From JAICMB01 sp035295125 (lineage in GTDB: Bacteria; Acidobacteriota; Terriglobia; Bryobacterales; Bryobacteraceae): DNA of 64,000 nucleotides. The notes beneath the pieces were generated by a model, which worked only from the letters and a program-made list of their open reading frames with translations, had not been told where the DNA came from and ran no database searches. The DNA is taken from the NCBI GenBank assembly GCA_035295125.1, contig DATGJP010000078.1:148958-212957 (forward strand). The letters are read 5' to 3'. The translations under genes were made by a program, and so were the position numbers. Shown here in pieces: positions 25,896 to 35,900 of this stretch (the stretch's first letter is position 1; each line of letters begins with the position of its first letter).

Positions 25896-26778
25896 CTAAG
25901 ACACCGCAGCCCAATCCGCGACGATTTGTTGACTCCGAATCAGCCAACCCATGCACTGGTTCTCAAGTCCGGGCGCGCAGCCCTCCCCAAGATTCACGGA
26001 GTGCGGAAAATGTAGGTGGCCCCCGCAATTAAGCCAAACCGTCTCCAGGCGCGGCGGAGCGTCGGCGAGCACGCGCTCCAGCGAGTCCGCCGGCACCATG
26101 GGATCGTATCGCGACGCAACAACCAGCGTCGGAACCGTAAGACGCCGCCAAATCCGCGGTGCGCTCGATGCTTGGTAGTAATGGTCGACGTCTTGAAAAC
26201 CAAAACGCCGCACAATCGCCAACTCGTTCCACTCCGCGCAATTCTTCGCACGCTCGGAGGTCCGCGACCGGCGAAAAAGCCCGGCCCCTTCGCTCAATTC
26301 GCTCGTACTGCCGGTTGGCTTCGCGATTCATGATGAGCTTGAGGAGCCGGAATCGCTTGCGGTCGAAGTTGCTCATCACGCGCGCCAGATCGAGCGGCGG
26401 GCAGATCGCGACTGCACCGGCAATGCGAGGATCGATCCGCTCCGAGGCAGCTCGTATCACCATGTTGCCGCCCTGCGAGTACCCCATCAGAAAAACCTGG
26501 CGATAACGGCGCAGCGCGTGCGCTGCCAGGAGTACGCGGAGATCATCGGTGAGCGCCGCGTGATAGATGTCGTCGCCGTTACCATCTGCCCCGCGAAGCG
26601 ACACGCGTACCGCCGAAAATCCGGCTTGAACGGCCGATCGTGCCGCACGCAGACAATACTGCGCGTCGGCGTTTCCCGCTATGCCGTGGACGATGATCAC
26701 AACTGAACTAGCGGACGGAACTTCATGAAGCGCGGCGCGCAACGTGATCGTCCCTACGCTCGGATCGCGGAACTCCAA
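25896..26778 (-). pseudogene. Alpha/beta hydrolase (YheT-like), disrupted by a frameshift
   Basis: Two overlapping minus-strand frames together give one YheT-type hydrolase. The first (from TTG 26778) has VVIIVHGIAGNADAQYC, RVSLRGADGNGDD and the nucleophile elbow FLMGYSQGGNMV, and stays in family sequence to about QYERIERRG. The family sequence then resumes one frame over with NELAIVRRFGFQDVDHYY, VPTLVVASRYDPMVP and NCGGHLHFP, giving the Asp and His of the triad, and ends at 25896. The shift falls near 26265-26295, where there is a run of five A (26274-26278) and GC-rich runs. It may be a real frameshift mutation or a base-calling error. It reads towards the Cfa-like operon. Confidence 0.72.
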
Positions 26779-27098
26779 TCGAATTTTACGGGAATTCGGA
26801 ACTTCTCGCCCGCTGACTTTTTTCGTGAGCAGAGTCGAGGTTTCGTTTCAGCGAGACTTAATTGCCGGCTCGAAGAGGACGGCGGCCGGTTCCGTAAGAT
26901 ACCTGGCGTTGTGAGCTAACGCACTCACCTACGATGTAGGCCCACGTGCTGTCCTTCGTCAGCCCGGTCCACCAGCAGGCTCCGCGATGGTGTGGATCTT
27001 GCGTCCGTCGTATACGACACCTGCACCAGGTTGTTTACGGCGGAAGGGTTCCTAGTACCAGCAGGTAGGACCGTCAATGACTCGGCCCATCTCTGTAT
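26779..27098. other. Intergenic stretch with no supported gene
   Basis: These 320 bases lie between the hydrolase remnant and the end of the sulfatase-TPR gene, both on the minus strand. The hydrolase frame stays open for some distance upstream of TTG 26778, so the true start could lie a little further out. No convincing gene, tRNA or terminator is visible. Confidence 0.4.
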
Positions 27099-29120
27099 TT
27101 ACTTTCCGCCCGTCGCCTGTGCGGCACGCATTTCGCGCGCAGCTTCCTCGGATTTTCCCTGCTTCTGAAACACCATTGCGAGACCGTAGTGCGCCGAACC
27201 TAGCTTTGGTTCGAGCCTCACCGCCTCTTCAAATTGCTGCCTGGCCTGCTCCAGATCGCCCCGCTGGAAATAGATCTTTCCCAAGGTGTCGTGAGGCTCC
27301 GCCGACGATGGGTCGACCCGGATTGCAAGCAGCATGCGCTTTTGCGCTTCGTTCCAATTCTGCTCCATCGCCGCCATGATGCCGAGATTGAACTGCGCGG
27401 TGTAGCTGTTGGGGTCGACCGAAAGCAGATGATTCAGATGGCCGCGCGCCTGGGCGAAATCCTTGTTCTGAATATAGAGCTCCGCGAGCGCCTCGTCCGC
27501 ACGCGTGTACCACGGTTCGAGCGCCAGCGTGGCCTTAAACTCCTGAACAGCATCGTGCGATTCGCCGAGCTGGAAGTGACAGAAGCCCAGCTCGTAGTGC
27601 GCCTGGGCGTCGGACGGGGCCTGGTCAACCACGCGCCGGAATTCACGTGCGGCACGCGCCCAGTCGCCCTGCCGTTGTTGATTCAAACCCAGGCTGAAGC
27701 GGATTTCCGAGACATCGGGCAGCTTGTCGGCGAGGCTCTGAAGCACGCTGTCGGATTCGGCCAGTTTGCCCGCCGAGCCAACCGTCAGTGCATTTACGTA
27801 GCGCTCAAAGTCCCCGATGCGATCCTTGGGATCGATCCGCGGCTCGGGGCCAGAGGCCTTCCCCGATCCGCTCAGATAGCCGAGCGAGCGGAGTTTGGCA
27901 CTCGCCTCGGCTGAGGGTGACTTGTTCGCGCTCGTTCCGGAAGAGCCCGACCGTACCGCGGCCATCTGTGCGCGCATCGAGGTGGCCTTCGAGCGCTGCT
28001 GGTCGTACAGGTTCTTCGTTTCTCCTGGGTCCGCGGAGAGATCGTACAACTCAGGTTTCGGCGCTTCGATGTACTTGAACGGCCCGGCCCGCAGGCTCTG
28101 CAGGCCCGAGCACCCGAAGTGCCGGCGAGCGTAAACGCTCTCCGAATAGACTTCCCGCGGCTCGGTGGCGCCGATCAGACTGCGTCCGCGCATCTCCCCC
28201 GGACGGGGCAAACCCACCGCATCGAGGATTGTCGGCGCGACGTCCAGCAGGCTGGCGGGTTCATCCACCCGCTCGCGCAAAGACCGCTTAAACCCAGAAG
28301 GCCAGTGCAGGATGAGAGGCACATGCAGGGTGCTCTGATATATGAAGTACCCGTGCGTGCTCTCGCCATGCTCTGCCAGTCCTTCGCCGTGATCCGACGT
28401 GAAAACGACCAGGGCCTTCTGAAAAAGGCCACGTCGCTCCAGGAATGCGACGAAATCGCCGAGAACCCGATCCTCGTACGCGAGCTCCGCCGAGTATCCC
28501 GTTTCGCCGTGTCGTAAGCTCGGATCCTGCGGGAGGTCGTATGGCAGGTGCAAGTCGTAAAGGTGAAGAAACAGAAAGTACGGCGCGCCACTGGCGTTTC
28601 GCTCCAGCCAGCGGGTTCCTGCTTCCAACACCTGCGCTCCCGCCCGCTTACGCTCCACCGGGGCCGCCGTGGTCCTGTTGTGCAGATCAATCGGGCCGTC
28701 GTAGACGTCGAAGCCACGGTTCAACCCGAACCGCCGGTCCAGTACGAAACTCCCGATGAACGCGGCCGTCCGATAACCGGCGCTCTTGAGGATTGTCGCT
28801 AGCGTCGCGACCTTGGAATCGAGGGGAATGCCGTTGTCCTCAACTCCGTTGGTGAACGGATACGTCGAGGTCAGCAGCGCGGCGTGAGCGGGAAGGGTGA
28901 GGGGAAACGGAGTGTTGACCTGAGAGAATAGCGTCCCATTCTTCGCCAGCCCGTCGATGTGGGGCGTCGGGCGGCGGCTGGCCTGATAACAGCTCAGGTG
29001 GTCAGCCCTGAGCGTATCGACTGAAATGAGGATGACGGGGGTGGAAGGCTGGGCGTCGCCGGCATAGCACGCAAACCCAGCCAGAAGAAATGCATAACGA
29101 ACCACTATTTTCCTACGCAC
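27099..29120 (-). CDS. Sulfatase-family alkaline-phosphatase-fold protein fused to TPR repeats
   Basis: The 673-residue protein has an N-terminal signal sequence (about 1-24) and is probably periplasmic. The metal-binding VILISVDTLRADHLSC is at 29-44 and VVFTSDHGEGLAEHGE lies further on, both typical of the sulfatase/phosphodiesterase fold. The residue aligned with the formylglycine Cys/Ser (C-x-P-S-R) is Thr75, in PLTLPAH, with Ala and His for Ser and Arg. A sulfatase that needs formylglycine is therefore unlikely; a Thr nucleophile acting on phosphoesters is possible. From about residue 440 to the end there are several TPR-like repeats (AHYELGFCHFQLGE, AQFNLGIMAAM, PHDTLGKIYFQRGD). No close partner gene is evident. 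Confidence 0.85.
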   Translation of the reverse strand: MRRKIVVRYAFLLAGFACYAGDAQPSTPVILISVDTLRADHLSCYQASRRPTPHIDGLAKNGTLFSQVNTPFPLTLPAHAALLTSTYPFTNGVEDNGIPLDSKVATLATILKSAGYRTAAFIGSFVLDRRFGLNRGFDVYDGPIDLHNRTTAAPVERKRAGAQVLEAGTRWLERNASGAPYFLFLHLYDLHLPYDLPQDPSLRHGETGYSAELAYEDRVLGDFVAFLERRGLFQKALVVFTSDHGEGLAEHGESTHGYFIYQSTLHVPLILHWPSGFKRSLRERVDEPASLLDVAPTILDAVGLPRPGEMRGRSLIGATEPREVYSESVYARRHFGCSGLQSLRAGPFKYIEAPKPELYDLSADPGETKNLYDQQRSKATSMRAQMAAVRSGSSGTSANKSPSAEASAKLRSLGYLSGSGKASGPEPRIDPKDRIGDFERYVNALTVGSAGKLAESDSVLQSLADKLPDVSEIRFSLGLNQQRQGDWARAAREFRRVVDQAPSDAQAHYELGFCHFQLGESHDAVQEFKATLALEPWYTRADEALAELYIQNKDFAQARGHLNHLLSVDPNSYTAQFNLGIMAAMEQNWNEAQKRMLLAIRVDPSSAEPHDTLGKIYFQRGDLEQARQQFEEAVRLEPKLGSAHYGLAMVFQKQGKSEEAAREMRAAQATGGK

Positions 29121-29130
29121 TCAAGGGCAG

Positions 29131-29195
29131 ACGAAACCGCCTGCCCCACCAAGCTGCCTCGCAGCAACCCAAAGGTGGCGCAGGCGGTTTCGCCT
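29131..29195 (-). terminator. Inverted repeat downstream of the TonB-dependent receptor gene
   Basis: GACGAAACCGCCTGC (29131-29145) and GCAGGCGGTTTCGCC (29181-29195) pair over 14 of 15 bases around a 35-base loop. It lies just after the receptor stop (29208, minus strand) and before the sulfatase-TPR start. There is no U-tract, so it may be a dispersed palindromic element rather than a true terminator. Confidence 0.45.
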
Positions 29196-29207
29196 GTGCA
29201 TCCTTAA

Positions 29208-32200
29208 TTAGAATTGTATCCGAGCTCCTAACTGCAAACGGCGCGATGGCGTGTCGACCAGGATCTGAGCTTTGCCGAAGCTGCTGCTGCTCAGGTTGGT
29301 GTTGATTCCATCGAAGTTCGGATGGTTATCCAGGTTGAGAGCTTCGAAACGAAGCTGCATCTTCACGCGCTCCGTCACCTTGAAGTTCTTGAGCAGCGAT
29401 CCGTCCAGCCCGTTGAACCACGGACCCCGGAATAAATCGCGGCCCAAGTCGCCGAAATGGACGCCATAGCCCGAGGGATTGACGAAAAGCGAGTTCGGTT
29501 TCGCAACCCCGTATTGCGCATTGCAGGCCGCAACGTTGGTCGACTTGGCGCCGGCGTATCCGCATCCAATCGGGTTGTTGTCGATGAAGATGCCGTCGGC
29601 CGGGTTGGCGCCCGAATAGACCGCGCCCGCGCTCGGACCGATGAAGTTCGGGTGATCGTTCAAAACCCCGTCGAGATTGTAATCGCCGCCAAGGTTCTCG
29701 TGGAACCCGTTCGGATCGAGCGCGTTGCCGACAAAGCGGCTGCGGTTTACGTACACGTCGATCGGATGCCCGGAGTAACCCTGGTAGAAGCCCGAAAGCT
29801 GCCAGCCGCCCAGAACCCGTCCCACGAAGCCAGACTGATTCTTAAAGAACGGCAGCTCGTAAGTGAAGATGGCCTTGAAGTTCTTCTGGTGATCGAACGA
29901 CCCAGGGCCATAGGCGAGATTGGGTTGATTGTTGCTCACGAAATAATACGGCGCGCTGTACCCTCCAGTCGTCGTCGAACCTGAGAAGAGGTCCGATCCT
30001 TCGTCCATCAGGCGAGACCATGTAAAGCTGAACTGGAACTGCAGCCCCTTGCTGAAACGCTTCTGAACTTCAGTGACCAGGGCGTTGTAGTTTGAGTTCA
30101 GGTTGTTGGCGCGGTAGTTAAATCCGGTGTACAGCGGATTCGGCCGGCTGTTGGCCGTGCTCAGGTTGAGGTTATATTCCGACCCATCGAAACGGTTCAG
30201 GTTCATCAACTGCGACAGGTGCCGTCCCATCGAGCCCTGGTAGTTGACCCGCAGCAGGAAGTCCCGCCAGAACTGCCGTTCCACTCCGAAGTAGTAGTTC
30301 TGCACTGAGGAATCTTTCATGTGAACGTCCATGGTGCGGACCGACACACGCGGGAGTTGGCTCACACCTGGCGTGTAGCCGGCAATCGACGGCGCGAACG
30401 TGTACTTGATGACGTCGCCCGCCGTGGCGTCGTGGTCGAGAAGAGCATAGAACGGTGGGTTCCATGCGCCGTTGGACCAGATGTTATCGAACAGGCGGTC
30501 GTAGGAGATGGCGAAACCACCGCGCAGCGCCATCTTGCCGTCACCGAACAGGTCGTAGGCAAAGCCAGCTCGCGGGCCAAAGTCCCTGTTGGGCGTGGTC
30601 CACATGCTTGTCACCGGTCCAACACGCGCGGCAGCAACTGACGCTGGATCGGTACCGTTCAGATTCGTGAATTGCGAGATCTGGTTATTGGCTTCCGTCG
30701 GCGCCCCGTAGCGTTCCCAGCGCAGCCCAAGATTCAAAGTCAGCCGCGGAGTGATCTTCCAATCGTCATTCACGAAGATATTGGTATCTTTCATGATGTA
30801 GTGACGATAGGCGGTCGCTGCCGTGCCAGTCTGTGGATTGATGGAGACCTCCGAGTAGTACGGAAAGTCATGCTGGAAGTTGCTGTCGGGCGAGTTCTCG
30901 ATATTGGTGATGGTGCCGTTCGGACCAGCCGCCCCAACCGCAGCGGCCGTCGGGCCCACGGTGTTTGAGAATTCGTAGTAACCCGGGCTGCCCAGGTCCC
31001 AGTTGCGGTACAGGATGCCGTATTGGAAGCCGCCGCCGAACTTGAACGTGTGCCGCCCCTTGGTCCAGCTCAAGTTGTCCTGGAACTGCCAGCGGTCCTG
31101 GACGAAGCCTTCCACCTGGCCGCCCTCATAAGGTCCGAACCCCCAGGAATTGGTGTTCTGGCCGGTCACGTAGTCATAGTTGGCGAGATCGATTATCACC
31201 TCACCATTCGGCGATTGGCCGTTGCCTTCCTGGAATGTCGAGAAATGGCGGTTGTGCGCAATTGTCAGCTCATTTAGCAGAGCGGTCGTGAAGAGGTGCG
31301 TTTCGACTAGCGCCAGGTTGTGGTAGTGCTCGTAATCGACCGATGGGATCAGGCTCGCGCTGGTCGGAAAACCGCCATTAAGGGAGTCGGTGTTTGTGTA
31401 CCTGGAAATGTTGGCCGTGAAGCTGATACGATCCTTTTCGCTGAAATTGTGGTCAACTCGCCCTACGTATACGTTCTGGCCCGTCAGGATGGGATCGAGC
31501 AGGTTCACGCAGCCCATATGGCCAATGGAGTCCGGGGCGTTTTCCGCCTGCGCCGGGCAAGGAGTGGTCGAGGTCAGTGGCTTGTACTGGTTTAAATACG
31601 CCTGTGCAACCGGGCTCGCGCCACTGGTGATTGCCGCCAACTCGCTCGGGGTCGGAACTACCTGGTTCGTCGTCGTCCCCTGGTGCAGATCCAGCCGGTC
31701 GTACGTGAACATGAAAAACGTCTTGTTCTTCTTGATTGGGCCGTCGATCTCACCGCCATATTGATTGCGGATGTACTGGGGATTCGGGTTTCCCGCACGG
31801 TTATCGAAGAAAGTGGAAGCGTTGAAATCGGTGTTGCGATTGAACTCATACACCACACCATGGAAGCCGTTCGTACCAGACTTCTGCACCGCGCTCACCA
31901 GCGCTCCCGCAGCGTGTCCGTATTGCGCGCTCATGTTGTTGGTGAGCACCGAAAACTCGGACACCGATTCGAGCGGCGGCTGAATATTATAGGAGCCTTC
32001 GCTGAAGTTGTCGTTATTATCGGCGCCGTTCAGCATGTTCGTGGTGCCGGACTCGCGAGCGCCACCCGCGGCTGCATTGAAGTTCATGCCTTGCGTGACG
32101 GCCGGCGCGGCAAAGGCCAGGTCGAACACGTTGCGCGTCAGCAGGGGAATGCTCTCGATCGTGTTCTGATTTACGGTGGTCGAGAGGTCGGAGGTCGCCG

Positions 32201-32585
32201 TCTGCACCAGCAGGGCGGATGCCTCAACATCTACTGCGGTTGAAGCGGTTGCCACGGCCAGCGTGACGTTCATCGGCACTGTCTCGCTGGGGTCGACCTT
32301 AATGTCAGTGATCTGCTTCTCGGTAAAGCCGGATGCTTTAACCGTTAGCTTGTACATTCCGGGAGGTACCAGCGAAAACCGATAGCCCCCATCGTTGCTG
32401 GTTTTTGTAGCTTGGGCGATATTCGTGCCGACGTTGGTCAAGGTAACGTCCGCGCCGGCAAGTACCGCGCCGCTGGCGTCAAAAACCGTACCGACAACTA
32501 CGCCTTGCACAGTCTGCGCGTCCGTGGAGCTCGCGCACGCGAGCAACAGACACACGATTCCTAGAGTTACGGCCAGTCTCCTCAT
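29208..32585 (-). CDS. Oar-like TonB-dependent outer-membrane receptor with carboxypeptidase-regulatory domain
   Basis: The start chosen is ATG 32585, with AGGGAA upstream and a signal peptide directly after it (LAVTLGIVCLLLACASSTDA). The frame is open further out but would put the signal inside the protein. The protein has 1125 residues. Residues about 25-115 form a CarboxypepD_reg-like beta-sandwich (VVGTVFDASGAVLAGADVTLTN). A plug region follows (NGADNNDNFSEGSYNIQPP), then a long barrel rich in aromatic-ended strands, ending in Phe (GARIQF) as outer-membrane proteins do. Acidobacteria carry many such receptors, usually linked to uptake of plant or microbial polymers. The substrate is unknown. 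It has its own promoter at 32644-32672. Confidence 0.9.
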   Translation of the reverse strand: MRRLAVTLGIVCLLLACASSTDAQTVQGVVVGTVFDASGAVLAGADVTLTNVGTNIAQATKTSNDGGYRFSLVPPGMYKLTVKASGFTEKQITDIKVDPSETVPMNVTLAVATASTAVDVEASALLVQTATSDLSTTVNQNTIESIPLLTRNVFDLAFAAPAVTQGMNFNAAAGGARESGTTNMLNGADNNDNFSEGSYNIQPPLESVSEFSVLTNNMSAQYGHAAGALVSAVQKSGTNGFHGVVYEFNRNTDFNASTFFDNRAGNPNPQYIRNQYGGEIDGPIKKNKTFFMFTYDRLDLHQGTTTNQVVPTPSELAAITSGASPVAQAYLNQYKPLTSTTPCPAQAENAPDSIGHMGCVNLLDPILTGQNVYVGRVDHNFSEKDRISFTANISRYTNTDSLNGGFPTSASLIPSVDYEHYHNLALVETHLFTTALLNELTIAHNRHFSTFQEGNGQSPNGEVIIDLANYDYVTGQNTNSWGFGPYEGGQVEGFVQDRWQFQDNLSWTKGRHTFKFGGGFQYGILYRNWDLGSPGYYEFSNTVGPTAAAVGAAGPNGTITNIENSPDSNFQHDFPYYSEVSINPQTGTAATAYRHYIMKDTNIFVNDDWKITPRLTLNLGLRWERYGAPTEANNQISQFTNLNGTDPASVAAARVGPVTSMWTTPNRDFGPRAGFAYDLFGDGKMALRGGFAISYDRLFDNIWSNGAWNPPFYALLDHDATAGDVIKYTFAPSIAGYTPGVSQLPRVSVRTMDVHMKDSSVQNYYFGVERQFWRDFLLRVNYQGSMGRHLSQLMNLNRFDGSEYNLNLSTANSRPNPLYTGFNYRANNLNSNYNALVTEVQKRFSKGLQFQFSFTWSRLMDEGSDLFSGSTTTGGYSAPYYFVSNNQPNLAYGPGSFDHQKNFKAIFTYELPFFKNQSGFVGRVLGGWQLSGFYQGYSGHPIDVYVNRSRFVGNALDPNGFHENLGGDYNLDGVLNDHPNFIGPSAGAVYSGANPADGIFIDNNPIGCGYAGAKSTNVAACNAQYGVAKPNSLFVNPSGYGVHFGDLGRDLFRGPWFNGLDGSLLKNFKVTERVKMQLRFEALNLDNHPNFDGINTNLSSSSFGKAQILVDTPSRRLQLGARIQF

Positions 32586-32643
32586 GTGATTCCCTTTCCC
32601 TTTGGGCACCAACCAACAGAGGCCGTGCAAAAATATGGAATCG

Positions 32644-32672
32644 ATCCTACCCTGAAGGATCCAAAAAGTCAA
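32644..32672 (-). promoter_or_regulatory. Sigma-70-type promoter for the TonB-dependent receptor
   Basis: On the minus strand TTGACT (32672-32667) and TAGGAT (32649-32644) are separated by 17 bases. Transcription would begin near 32637, giving a leader of about 50 bases before ATG 32585, with AGGGAA in the right place. Confidence 0.65.
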
Positions 32673-32889
32673 CGACTTTCGCATACCGCGGCATCCCCAC
32701 TATCCTCGTGTGTTTTAGGGTCTTGCGACGGTTCGAGGGGCGGGCGATGCTGACTGCTCAACCAAACGGTTTCGCCTGCCCTTTCTCGGTGAGGTGCAAA
32801 TGCAGGCTGAATGCAAGCTCCACCCTTCCACATTCTTCAAAATATGCGGGATGCAAGTCATTGAGGCAGGATTGAACTCCGCCGCACAT

Positions 32890-32919
32890 GGGCAGCCTGA
32901 AGGCTACGTTCCTGCCCAC
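32890..32919 (-). terminator. Nested hairpin just after the last kinase gene
   Basis: TGGGCAG (32890-32896) pairs with CTGCCCA (32913-32919), and an inner AGCCT can pair with AGGCT (32895-32899 with 32902-32906) as an alternative fold. It lies about 20 bases past the stop of the kinase gene that ends at 32940. No T-run follows, so terminator function is only suggested by its place. Confidence 0.4.
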
Positions 32920-32939
32920 GAGTCGTAAGACGCGAGGAA

Positions 32940-35900
32940 TCAGAGGCTGTGTGGTGGGTGAGCGGCTTCCGCCTTGGCCTCTTTCAGGACTGGAAGGTCC
33001 GCGTCGGCATCCTTCCAGATGTCGAGGAAACGATGGTAGGCGGTCCTAGACTGCTCTGTTTGACCCGCCCCTCGCAGCGCCCGCGCCAACTGCAAATGCG
33101 CCAGGGCTCCGGTAATATCGCTGAGCACGACACCCGGGTGATCGATGATGTTGTGGAAGTCCGCAGCCGCTGCCGCGTAATCGTTGGCGCGCAGGTGCGC
33201 CAGGCCGCGAATGTACACTGCATCCGTTACGGCATAGTAGGCTACAATACTGACTCCCGACTGCGCCAGGTCGTACTCAGCACCTTTCAAGGTGGCGGCA
33301 ACCGCTTTATCGGGTGCGCCTTGATTCAACCAAGCCATTCCTTTGATGGCAGGCAGGTATTTAAACTGAATCGGCGTGTCTTCAGGGAAGTCCGCGTTCA
33401 GTTTCTGCGCCACGGCCAAGCCGCGCGCCGTGTCGCCGGCCAGAACCAGCGCAAGTGCAGGACCGAAATCGGAGTCGCGGCCGCGGAAAGACCCGAGCGC
33501 GCGATTCGCGTCTTCTTTCGCCTGCGCCAGGTTTCCCGCGTAGGCTTCCCAGAGTGCGACGCCGCCGCGAAAAACGGCATCACGCTCTAGAAGTTTGGCT
33601 TGGTCGGCCGACGCAATTGCCTGCCCGGCGAGCGTCCGCGCGTCGCGCATGCGCCCGAAGTACGCCGCGACCCCGGCCTCCTGAAAAGCGAACTGGCCCT
33701 GATCCGCCGATTTCCCCCGGCGTTCGACAGAGAAGCGTAACATCCCGTCGCGGTCTCCCCTGAGGAAGCGCACGAAGTAGCCAGAGATGTAGTGCCATAC
33801 GTGGTTGAGGCCTCGGGAATTGGCCAGACGAATGGCGGCCTCCGCATCGTCAGGCCTCATGAGGTGCAGATAGAGGCGCGGCAAATTGGCATAGTAAGCG
33901 CCGGCGCCTCCGGCGGGGCCGAGCGCGATCGCCCGCTTGGCGGCCTCGACTCCGCTCTCATACCTGCCCGAGCCCATCGCGATCATGCCGCTCAGAAAGT
34001 CGGGCGGCAGCCAATCCGATGGAAATCGAGTGCCCCATGCTTCGAGAGTCTGGCGTCCGGTTTCGAGATTGCGCGCGACGTTACGTTGGTAGTTGTACGT
34101 GATGAAGAAATTCTCGCGTTCGCTTACTCCGTCTCGCAGCGAGTAGGCTTTCTTCATTGCCTCCTGGCTTAGAGCGAATTCGCCAGCCGCGTCGTAGTCC
34201 CGGCCCAACTTCGAGTACGCGCTGGCAAACTGCGGGTCGATTTCAACGGCTCGCTTCAACAGCGAAAAGACCTCCACGACTCCCTTCTGGGCAACCATCC
34301 CGAAGGTCAAGCTAAAAAGCTTCAAGGCTTCGAGCGATGAGGTGGTCGCCTCCTCGAGGCGCTGCGGCGGCGGAATGTTTACGAGTGCGCGTCGCAGGCC
34401 GGGGGCGAATTCGCGAGCCAGCTTTCTCATTGTGTCCGGTAGCCCATTACGGTGTTCTGTCCTCGCCTGCTGCTCGCTGAGCACCTCGCCGGTCGCGCAG
34501 TTTCTGGCCCGCAACTGCAATTGATACGAATCGCCGAGTACCGTCAGGGTTGGTTCAATGACGGCCTTGATGGCCGCGCGTTCGCAGATTTCGCGCGCGA
34601 TCTCGGGAGACAGTGGCGTGCTCCCCGGCTTACGCATGCGGGCGAGTGTGAATGTGACGCGATCGTCCGGGAGGGGCGTCAGGGCTGGTCCCAGTCCCGT
34701 CGCCAGCATTTGTCGGAGGGCCGGATCGTTCGTCCCGGCTTCGCCGCTCGAGGCGGTGATGCTATCCGCGAGGACGACGCGTTCGGGTGTTTGGGGTACA
34801 CTTGCGCCGCCTCGCAATTTGAAGTAACCCCAGCCCGCGACAGCCAGCGCGATTGCCCCCGCCGCCGCCGCAACGTTCGCGGCGCGCCGCATCCTGCGCG
34901 AAGACGAGGGAATCAGGACCCGCGAAATGCGGAGTAAATCCGCGCTGATCTCGCTTGCATGACGGTATCGAAGGTCCCGGTCCTTTTCGAGGCACTTGCC
35001 GATAACCCGCTCCAACTCCGGCGGCACGTCCGGATTCAAACGCGAAACCGGCGGCGGCGTGTAATGCAGGATTGACGCAAAGATCTCGTTAATGCTTTGA
35101 CCGCGAAATGGAGCCTCGCCGGCCGCCATTTCGTAGAGCACGACGCCCAGCGAAAACAAATCGGTACGGTTGTCGAGCGCCTCCGCCCGCACCTGCTCCG
35201 GCGACATGTAGGCGGCCGTGCCAATGGCGCTACCTGAATTGGTGAGTTCCTGGTCGAAAGTCCCGGTAGTCTCGGTTGGCGCCTGCTGCTCGGCCTGGTC
35301 CGCCCGGAACTTGGCGAGTCCGAAATCCAGGATTTTAGCGTGGTGCCGTTTGGTGACGAATATGTTCGCCGGCTTGATATCGCGATGGATGATGCCGGCC
35401 TGGTCGGCGGCGTCGAGTCCATCCGCAATTTCGATTGCGAGAGGCAGCAACTCCGCGATAGAGAGACCCTTCCCCGAGATTCGTTCCTTCAGTGAGACGC
35501 CCTCGAGGAACTCCATTGCGATGAAGGAGCGCCCGTCCAGGTCGCCCACGTCGTAGATCGTGCAGATATTCGGGTGGTTGAGTGCCGAACTAGCGCGGGC
35601 TTCGCGGCGGAAACGGTTGAGCGAGTCAGGGTCTGCTGTCAAATCTCCCAAAAGAAATTTAATGGCGGCGAACCTGTGCAGCCGCACGTCTTCGGCCTTA
35701 TATACAACTCCCATGCCGCCGGCGCCAAGTTTCTCGATCAGGCGGTAGTGGCCGGTTTTGCGCGCGGACTCAATGATCGAGTCGTGGCCGGCTTCGACCT
35801 CGATTGCCGGACGTTCCAGGAAGCTTCCTGCCTCCTCTTTGCAAGCTAAGAGCGACCGGACTTCACGCTCCAGGGCTTCATCGCCGCCGCACTCCCGCAT

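Larger units (their letters stand above)
32586..32939. other. Intergenic region between kinase operon end and receptor
   Basis: These 354 bases hold the receptor promoter (32644-32672), a partial copy of the dispersed GGTTTCGCCTGC motif at 32767-32780 and the nested hairpin at 32890-32919. No gene is supported here. Confidence 0.5.
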
